17,388 nucleotides of DNA from Candidatus Aminicenantota bacterium (GTDB lineage: Bacteria > Acidobacteriota > Aminicenantia > UBA2199). The notes under the pieces are model-generated. The model ran no database searches, was not told the DNA's origin, and saw only the letters and a list, made by a program, of their open reading frames with translations. The number at the start of each line of letters is the position of its first letter. Position 1 is the first letter of the stretch. The translations under genes and the position numbers were made by a program. The stretch covers positions 1 to 17,388 of the forward strand of contig JAHELQ010000052.1 in assembly GCA_024644125.1 (NCBI GenBank). Reading direction: 5' to 3'. Positions 8,323 to 14,805 of the stretch are shown here, piece by piece.

Positions 8323-11300
8323 TCATTCATCCTCCTGGAACAACTCCAGGGCATCGTCCAATGTATCTTGCGCCCTGTCCAACAATTCCCGGCGTTTTTC
8401 ATTTGTATCGATGCGCGCCTTGAGACTTCCCTCGCTTAAATATTTGCAGAGCGAACGAATCGTCGTATAACGGAACAGGTCCATCACCGGCACCGGCATA
8501 CCCAATTCTTCACCCAGACAGTGGCTCACTTTCACAAGGTCCAGAGAATTGCCGCCTAAATCAAAAAAGTTATCGTGCACACTTACATCATCCAGTTCGA
8601 GAATTTTTTGCCAGACGCGGGCTACGGCCGCTTCCATTTCATTTCCAGGTGGTATGCGGTTTTCTGTTGAATCAATGCGGCTCGATAACTTCGACAGAGC
8701 CTTCTGATCTATTTTCCCATTGCTATTCAAGGGTATTTGGTCCACCTTGTAAAACCTGGATGGAATCATAAACTCCGGCAATTCTTCCCTTAAAAAAGTT
8801 CTCAATTCCTGGATCGCCGGCTCACCGTCGCCAGCGGGTACGAAATAGGCTGCCAGAGAATCTCCCCGCGTCGGACTTTTTTCCGGCAGTACCACCGCCT
8901 CATGGACACCGGGGAAACGATTCAATACGCACTCTACTTCGCCAGCCTCCACTCGCATGCCGCGAATTTTTATTTGAAGATCCGCTCGACCCAAAAATTC
9001 GAGATTCCCATCTTCCCGCCATCTTGCTAAATCTCCAGTCCGGTACAATAGCGCTCCAGGTACGAATGGATTCTCCACGAAGGATTTTGCCGTCAACTCA
9101 GGGCGATTCAAATACCCCCGGGCAATTCCTTCCCCAGACACGCACAACTCTCCCGCGACATTTATTGGAACCGGCTTCATCGATTCATTCAACACATAAA
9201 CCCGATAATTGGGCAAAGGTTTGCCGATGGACACGAAATCATGACCGTCTTGTTCCGGTATGAGGTACAGCGTTGTATTGATGGTGGCTTCGGTGGGCCC
9301 ATAAATATTGATTAATTCGCATCCGGGGCAACAGATTCTGAGTTTTGCCAATAGTTCCCGGGAGAATATTTCTCCCGCCAGGATTATCATTCTCAACTTT
9401 AGAGATTTTATCGACTCAAATCTCGCGTCCCGGCTGTTGGCGTCGATCAGCAATTCCATCACCGAGGGAACCGTATTGAATATATTGATTTTGTAAAGGA
9501 CCATGGCGGCCGCCAGCTTGATGGGGTCATTTTTCATGGCATTCGGCACCAGAGTCAGTCTTCCTCCGGAAGCGAGAGGCATGAATATTTGTTGCACCGA
9601 AGGATCGAATGTATAGGGCGCCATCAGCATATGATTGTAGCTGCTATCGAACCGGTGCGCCGTGATCAGTCCGTGCAATTGATTCACGATATTTCTATGG
9701 CTGACTGCCACCCCTTTGGGATTCCCGGTGGACCCGGATGTGTACATCACATAAGCGAGGCCGTGGCCAGCTTCCTTTATTTTTTTCGGTGACGAAGTAT
9801 CGTTCGTGGAACAGGCGAGGTCTATGTTTATTATTGGAACGCCGCTCATTTCTCCGATCTGTCGTCCCCAGGCGCTCGAACAGAGTATGGATGAAGCGTT
9901 GCTGTCCTCTATCAAATAGCGAACCCGCTCGTTGGGGGCATTGGTATCGATAGGTAAGAATGCCGCGCCGGCTTTCATGACAGCGGAGATTGCGATAACC
10001 ATGCCGGGGGAAACATCTGCCAATAAAGCGATGATGGAGTTGGAACCACATCCTGGCTCTTCGATCAACCCAGCCATGACGCCAACCCGCCGCTGAAGCT
10101 CACGATAGGTTAGCCATTGATCTTCAAACGCGATTGCCGCGTGATCCGCCGACCTATTCGCTTGAAGCTCAATCATGTCCCACAAGGACATCGTTTCGGG
10201 GAAATCATGCCCGGTATCATTAAAGTCAGACAGAATCTTTCTTTTTTCGTCAGCCGGGAGTATATCGATCTCCCCTAACAAAAGTCGATCGTTATCCAGA
10301 ACTTCCGATAAAATATTCTGAAAGTAAACGACAAATCTCTCTATTGAATGTCTTGTGAACAATCGCTTCGCATACTGGAACTCAAACCATAGTTTTCCGT
10401 TTATTTCCCTCGAAAGGATGGTCATATCGAATTTAACCTGCTGGGGCATAAATTCCTGATCTACAAAATCTTCTGGAGGAATGCGGTCATTCGAAGCCCG
10501 CTTCCCCGGAATCCCGAGTTCCTGCCAGGTGAACATCACGTCAAACAAGGGATTGCGGCTGATATCCCGTGGAGCGTCCACTCCATCGACTATATCCTCA
10601 AACGGATACTCCTGGTTTTCGAATGCCTGAAGCGTTCGCTCTTTCACGTCCGCCAAAAATGAATCGAACCTTTTTTGCACGCAGGGAAAATTCCTGAGAG
10701 GGATCGTATTCACGAACATACCGATGGTAGATTCGATATCTACGTGCCGGCGTCCTGCAACCGGAACTCCGATTACAATATCCTCCTGCCCACTGAGCCT
10801 CGACAGGAAGATATTGATAAAGGTAAGTAGAAGCATAAATAGAGTAGTCTCTCCGACCTCGGCCAACCGCTCGAGCCTTGCGAATTGCTTCGGCATCACA
10901 GTAAACTCGATAGACGCTCCTTCAAAATTTTGAATTGCCGGGCGCTTATAATCATAGGGCAATTGAAGAACTGGGATTTGATCCTGAAACGTTTCGATCC
11001 AATATCGCTCCTGGGAACCCAGCCCTCCATCAGACCTGATTTTGTTTTGCCACTCAGCGTAATCCTTGTATTGGATTTTCAGAGGCGGAAGCTTATCGCC
11101 TGCAAATATTGATTTAAAATCTGCGATCAAAAGCTCCAGGGATACGCCATCGGCGATGATATGATGCATATTCACCAACAGGTTATAACTAAACTCCTCT
11201 CTTCTAATCAACAATACCCGGAACAACGGCGCAACAGTCAGATCGAATGGCTGTTGGAATTCCCTAATTTTTTCGCTCAGCTTTTCTGCATGGGAGAAAT

Positions 11301-14300
11301 CGCCAGTGAAATCGTAATTTTCAAATTGGAGTTTGACCGAATCCCAAATTTTTTGTACTGGATTCCCCCGAATGGAATGGAACGAAGTGCGCAGACTTTC
11401 ATGCCTCAGCATCAATTGGCGGAACGTATCGGCAATCGTATTGTAATCATAGCGACCATGCAACGCCACAACCTGCGGCAAATGATAGGCCGTATTCCCG
11501 GGATCTATTTGCTGAAGGATATACAACCGTTTCTGCGCCGCGCTCACTTTATAGTGATCCTTTTTTTCGACTGGAGAAATCGCAAAAAACTCAGTTTGCT
11601 CCAAAAATTTCAATCTATCTACGAATTGCCGTATTGTTGGGTAATCGAAAACATCCGACATTTGAATGCGAAAACCTAATTTTTTATGGATTCTTGCAAG
11701 CAATGAAATCAATGTAAGGGAATGACCTCCGAGTTTGAAAAAATTGTCGTCGATTCCTATTATGCCTTTGTTCAATCCAAGGATTTTACCCCAAATCTCT
11801 GCAAGAGCTTCCTCCAATTCGTTTGTAGGCGCGGAATAATGTGATGGCGTTTTTGTTTTTCCCGGTTTTGGAAGCGATTTGCGGTCCACCTTTCCATTTA
11901 TGAGCAGGGGCAATTCATCCAAAATAACATATTGAGAGGGAAGCATGTATTCCGGCAATTTCTCCAGTAAACGCTTCTCTATTTCATTTAAATCGAGTTC
12001 CCCTCCATGCGCCGCAGGAACCAGGTAAGCGACAATCGCATTGCCTTCCGACAGGTTCCCATGGACTATCGCCACAGATTCTTTAATCATTGGAACGCTC
12101 GTCAATTGGGCCTCGATTTCACCCAATTCGATACGAAACCCTCTTATTTTCACCTGGTGATCCAACCGTCCCAAAAACTCGATATTTCCATCCTCTCGTA
12201 CCCGCGCCAGATCTCCAGTTCTATATAATGTATGCCCCAAAAAATCGGGAATCTCTACAAATCGGTCCGCGGTTAGTTCGACGCGATTGAGATAACCTCG
12301 GGCAAGGCCTTCCCCCCCAATGAACAACTCGCCTGAGACAGCGATATCTTGCAATTGCATATTTGCATCGAGGACATAGAGTTTTGTATTGTCTATCGGC
12401 CTCCCGATCGGAATCCCTCCGGAGTCCGCTCCCTCCGCCCCCTCGCAATTGTAGAAAGACACATCTACTGTCGCTTCTGTGGGACCATATAAATTAATTA
12501 GCTGAACCCGGTCTTTGGTGAATAATTGATAAAAACTATTCACATGATAAACAGTCAGAGCCTCGCCCGACGCAAATACTCTTTTTAATGAAAATAATCG
12601 CCGGACATCGCTAAAACTATCTAAATATTCCAGAAAACCGCCAAGCATCGAAGGGACAAAATGTATTGTCGTGACTCTTTTTCTTTCAACCTCGCTTATA
12701 ATTGCATGCGGTTCCTTTTCTTTTCCCGGCCCCAACAAACAGATAGCAGCTCCAATCAAGCTCCACCAAAACAATTCCCAAACCGACACGTCAAAAACGA
12801 TAGGTGTCTTCTGAATAACGACATCGCCGGTTGTGAGGGGATAAGCGGATTGCATCCAATTCAGCCGGTTTAAAACCGATCTATGCTGCACCATGACGCC
12901 TTTGGGAGCGCCGGTGCTGCCGGAAGTATAAATGACATAGGCCGGATCATCCGAAGAGCGTTCGAGTGGGCGCTTCAAGAGGTCTATGTGTTTCCAATCC
13001 AATTGAAATAGATCTAAACAATCACAGTCATCTGCCAGCTTATCGACAACTCGCGAATCCCCCAGCGCGAGGTTCACCCGCGCATCTTTGATCATAAAGC
13101 GAATTCTTTCCAGTGGAATTCCTGGATCAATCGGAAGGTAAGCGGAGGACGATTTCAATATCCCCATTATCCCCGCCATCATTTCGATAGAACGCTCCAT
13201 AACAACGGCTACAATACCGGCAGAACCTATTCCTTTTCCGATAATACTCGCTGCAAGTTTTTCGGCCATTTCGTCAAGTTTCGAGTAGGTAAGATAATGA
13301 TTGCCAAAGATCACGGAAGTAATGTCGGGATAATGGCAAACGGTATTTTCAAGGCAATCGGAAATAGTTTGGCGACGTGGGAATTCCTTTTCGGTGAAAT
13401 TGAATTCAATCAATAACTTCCGCTTGCTCTCACTTGAAATAATATTGTTCTTTTTAAAAATTTCTTCGGGATTAGATACAAAGGTTGCAACAATTTTTTT
13501 GAAGCTTTCCAGAAGTCGCCGTGCGGTTGATTCAGAAACCTTCTCTCTAGCGAAAGTCATTGCCGCAATCGCTTCCTGAGAACCGAAATCGATGTGAAAA
13601 TCCATTGGAGTATTCGTTTTGACATTTTCATGAATGAATTGATCCGCCTGGTATCCATCACCTTTGGTTCCATTGCCGCCGGCGGCGATGGCATTGGTAT
13701 ACATCTGGTAATCAACATAATTGAATAACGTGTCGAAAAGAGGATTGTCCTCTGATGTATGGTCCTCCACAAGCCTGGTTATTTCTTGAAAAGGGAGCTG
13801 ATCATATCGTTTCGATACGACCATTTTTTCTTCGATCAAACGGATAAAACCGGAATATGTAACATGGGCGGGCACCTGAATTCTAACGGGAATAGTATTC
13901 AAGAAACAACCCACAAGCAAATCGCCATCCTGTCGCATGGGCCGATTATTGACGACAGTTCCCGCTATAATATCATTGTCGTAAGAAATCATACTCAACA
14001 TCAACATATAAGCACTAAAACACACATTTCGAACACTCGAACCGCATTGTGACGCCAGGGATCTCATCCTCGACACATCCTGTTTGTGAAAAACAAGCCG
14101 CAAACTCTGGCGTTGAGACGAGTGGTAAGGGCGATCGTGACTTCGGCCAAATTCCAATCGTTTGAAGCCAGAAAGTTCCTTTTTCCAGAATTCAGCCACG
14201 TCCGCTTTCTTTTTTTGCGCCAACTGCTGGATGATAAAGTCTTTGTAGCTGCATTTCAAATCGAGAGGCCTGTAATCCGGTTCCGTTCCAAGGCGGTGGT

Positions 14301-14805
14301 ACACCTCCTGGAGTTCTCCCAAAAAGAGGGCGTTGCTCCAGCCGTCGATGATGGCGTGGTGGCAAACCCATACCAGGCACACATTATCGCCGTCCATAAT
14401 AAACAAACGCATCCGCCACGGTGGTTTTTGGTCTTCGAACATGAAGGGCCTTGTACGGTCCAGGGACAGGTAATGGTTGACGTGGCGATGAGCGGAATCT
14501 TTTCCCTGAAGCCGGAGATCCTCTATATCGAGATCCGGTTCAATGGTTTTATACACGATTTGCACAGGTTCATCGAAGCTGGATAAATCGAAGCCGGTTC
14601 GCAAGATGGCGTGTTTCGCCATCATTAACATCAACGCATCGCGGAACCTCGCGGTGTCGAACTGCCGTTCCGTCAGTCCCAGTACCATCTGGTTATGGTA
14701 GACTCCGCCCTTCGGATCCTTGAGGGTATGAAAGACCATCCCCTTTTGGACATCTCCAAGCGGATATATATCGGCGATATTATCTATATTTCGGTTAGCC
14801 GTCAT
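8323..14805 (-). CDS. Dimodular NRPS, C-A(Ser)-PCP-C-A(X)-PCP
   Basis: This 2160-residue peptide synthetase adds two residues. C1 at about 10-450 has HHAIIDG (149-155) and opens with YPLGDVQKGMVFH. A1 at about 480-980 has YTSGSTG (626-632) and pocket residues D672 V673 W676 H715 F744 S746 L772 V780 D781 with K972, which is the classical serine code. PCP1 has Ser1029 (GGHSL). C2 at about 1083-1510 has HHIIADG (1214-1220) and looks like an ordinary L-L condensation domain. A2 at about 1535-2040 has pocket residues D1734 P1735 Q1738 N1777 I1808 A1810 I1834 I1842 N1843 with K2031, a code I do not recognise. PCP2 has Ser2087 (GGNSL). There is no epimerase, methyltransferase or oxidase. A charged helical tail (2130-2160) ends the protein and may dock to the PKS. 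The ATG at 14805 overlaps the upstream NRPS stop by 11 bases, with AAGGA ten bases upstream; an in-frame open stretch up to 14955 lacks NRPS sequence. Confidence 0.95.
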   Translation of the reverse strand: MTANRNIDNIADIYPLGDVQKGMVFHTLKDPKGGVYHNQMVLGLTERQFDTARFRDALMLMMAKHAILRTGFDLSSFDEPVQIVYKTIEPDLDIEDLRLQGKDSAHRHVNHYLSLDRTRPFMFEDQKPPWRMRLFIMDGDNVCLVWVCHHAIIDGWSNALFLGELQEVYHRLGTEPDYRPLDLKCSYKDFIIQQLAQKKKADVAEFWKKELSGFKRLEFGRSHDRPYHSSQRQSLRLVFHKQDVSRMRSLASQCGSSVRNVCFSAYMLMLSMISYDNDIIAGTVVNNRPMRQDGDLLVGCFLNTIPVRIQVPAHVTYSGFIRLIEEKMVVSKRYDQLPFQEITRLVEDHTSEDNPLFDTLFNYVDYQMYTNAIAAGGNGTKGDGYQADQFIHENVKTNTPMDFHIDFGSQEAIAAMTFAREKVSESTARRLLESFKKIVATFVSNPEEIFKKNNIISSESKRKLLIEFNFTEKEFPRRQTISDCLENTVCHYPDITSVIFGNHYLTYSKLDEMAEKLAASIIGKGIGSAGIVAVVMERSIEMMAGIMGILKSSSAYLPIDPGIPLERIRFMIKDARVNLALGDSRVVDKLADDCDCLDLFQLDWKHIDLLKRPLERSSDDPAYVIYTSGSTGAPKGVMVQHRSVLNRLNWMQSAYPLTTGDVVIQKTPIVFDVSVWELFWWSLIGAAICLLGPGKEKEPHAIISEVERKRVTTIHFVPSMLGGFLEYLDSFSDVRRLFSLKRVFASGEALTVYHVNSFYQLFTKDRVQLINLYGPTEATVDVSFYNCEGAEGADSGGIPIGRPIDNTKLYVLDANMQLQDIAVSGELFIGGEGLARGYLNRVELTADRFVEIPDFLGHTLYRTGDLARVREDGNIEFLGRLDHQVKIRGFRIELGEIEAQLTSVPMIKESVAIVHGNLSEGNAIVAYLVPAAHGGELDLNEIEKRLLEKLPEYMLPSQYVILDELPLLINGKVDRKSLPKPGKTKTPSHYSAPTNELEEALAEIWGKILGLNKGIIGIDDNFFKLGGHSLTLISLLARIHKKLGFRIQMSDVFDYPTIRQFVDRLKFLEQTEFFAISPVEKKDHYKVSAAQKRLYILQQIDPGNTAYHLPQVVALHGRYDYNTIADTFRQLMLRHESLRTSFHSIRGNPVQKIWDSVKLQFENYDFTGDFSHAEKLSEKIREFQQPFDLTVAPLFRVLLIRREEFSYNLLVNMHHIIADGVSLELLIADFKSIFAGDKLPPLKIQYKDYAEWQNKIRSDGGLGSQERYWIETFQDQIPVLQLPYDYKRPAIQNFEGASIEFTVMPKQFARLERLAEVGETTLFMLLLTFINIFLSRLSGQEDIVIGVPVAGRRHVDIESTIGMFVNTIPLRNFPCVQKRFDSFLADVKERTLQAFENQEYPFEDIVDGVDAPRDISRNPLFDVMFTWQELGIPGKRASNDRIPPEDFVDQEFMPQQVKFDMTILSREINGKLWFEFQYAKRLFTRHSIERFVVYFQNILSEVLDNDRLLLGEIDILPADEKRKILSDFNDTGHDFPETMSLWDMIELQANRSADHAAIAFEDQWLTYRELQRRVGVMAGLIEEPGCGSNSIIALLADVSPGMVIAISAVMKAGAAFLPIDTNAPNERVRYLIEDSNASSILCSSAWGRQIGEMSGVPIINIDLACSTNDTSSPKKIKEAGHGLAYVMYTSGSTGNPKGVAVSHRNIVNQLHGLITAHRFDSSYNHMLMAPYTFDPSVQQIFMPLASGGRLTLVPNAMKNDPIKLAAAMVLYKINIFNTVPSVMELLIDANSRDARFESIKSLKLRMIILAGEIFSRELLAKLRICCPGCELINIYGPTEATINTTLYLIPEQDGHDFVSIGKPLPNYRVYVLNESMKPVPINVAGELCVSGEGIARGYLNRPELTAKSFVENPFVPGALLYRTGDLARWREDGNLEFLGRADLQIKIRGMRVEAGEVECVLNRFPGVHEAVVLPEKSPTRGDSLAAYFVPAGDGEPAIQELRTFLREELPEFMIPSRFYKVDQIPLNSNGKIDQKALSKLSSRIDSTENRIPPGNEMEAAVARVWQKILELDDVSVHDNFFDLGGNSLDLVKVSHCLGEELGMPVPVMDLFRYTTIRSLCKYLSEGSLKARIDTNEKRRELLDRAQDTLDDALELFQEDE
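8331..8336 (-). promoter_or_regulatory. Ribosome binding site deciding the PKS start
   Basis: A perfect AGGAGG inside the last codons of the upstream NRPS. It abuts an in-frame ATG at 8330 (no spacing, unusable) and sits nine bases from the ATG at 8321, which is therefore taken as the start. This arrangement implies translational coupling between the two giant proteins. Confidence 0.8.
9271..9753 (-). repeat. A-domain core copy 2 (A3 to A5, pocket-bearing), paralogous to 15728-16210
   Basis: This 161-residue segment runs from the YTSGSTG loop through YGPTEATINTT and holds nine of the ten pocket residues. It aligns without net gap to 15728-16210; by hand count about 92 of 161 residues are identical, and identical DNA runs of 17 bases occur at matching offsets (9596-9612 and 9728-9744). 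The regions before the core are much less alike. Confidence 0.7.

Noticed and set aside
8322..8402. PKS start at 8402, giving 27 extra N-terminal residues
   Set aside because: Those residues are the out-of-frame reading of the upstream NRPS tail, and a perfect AGGAGG sits nine bases before the ATG at 8321.
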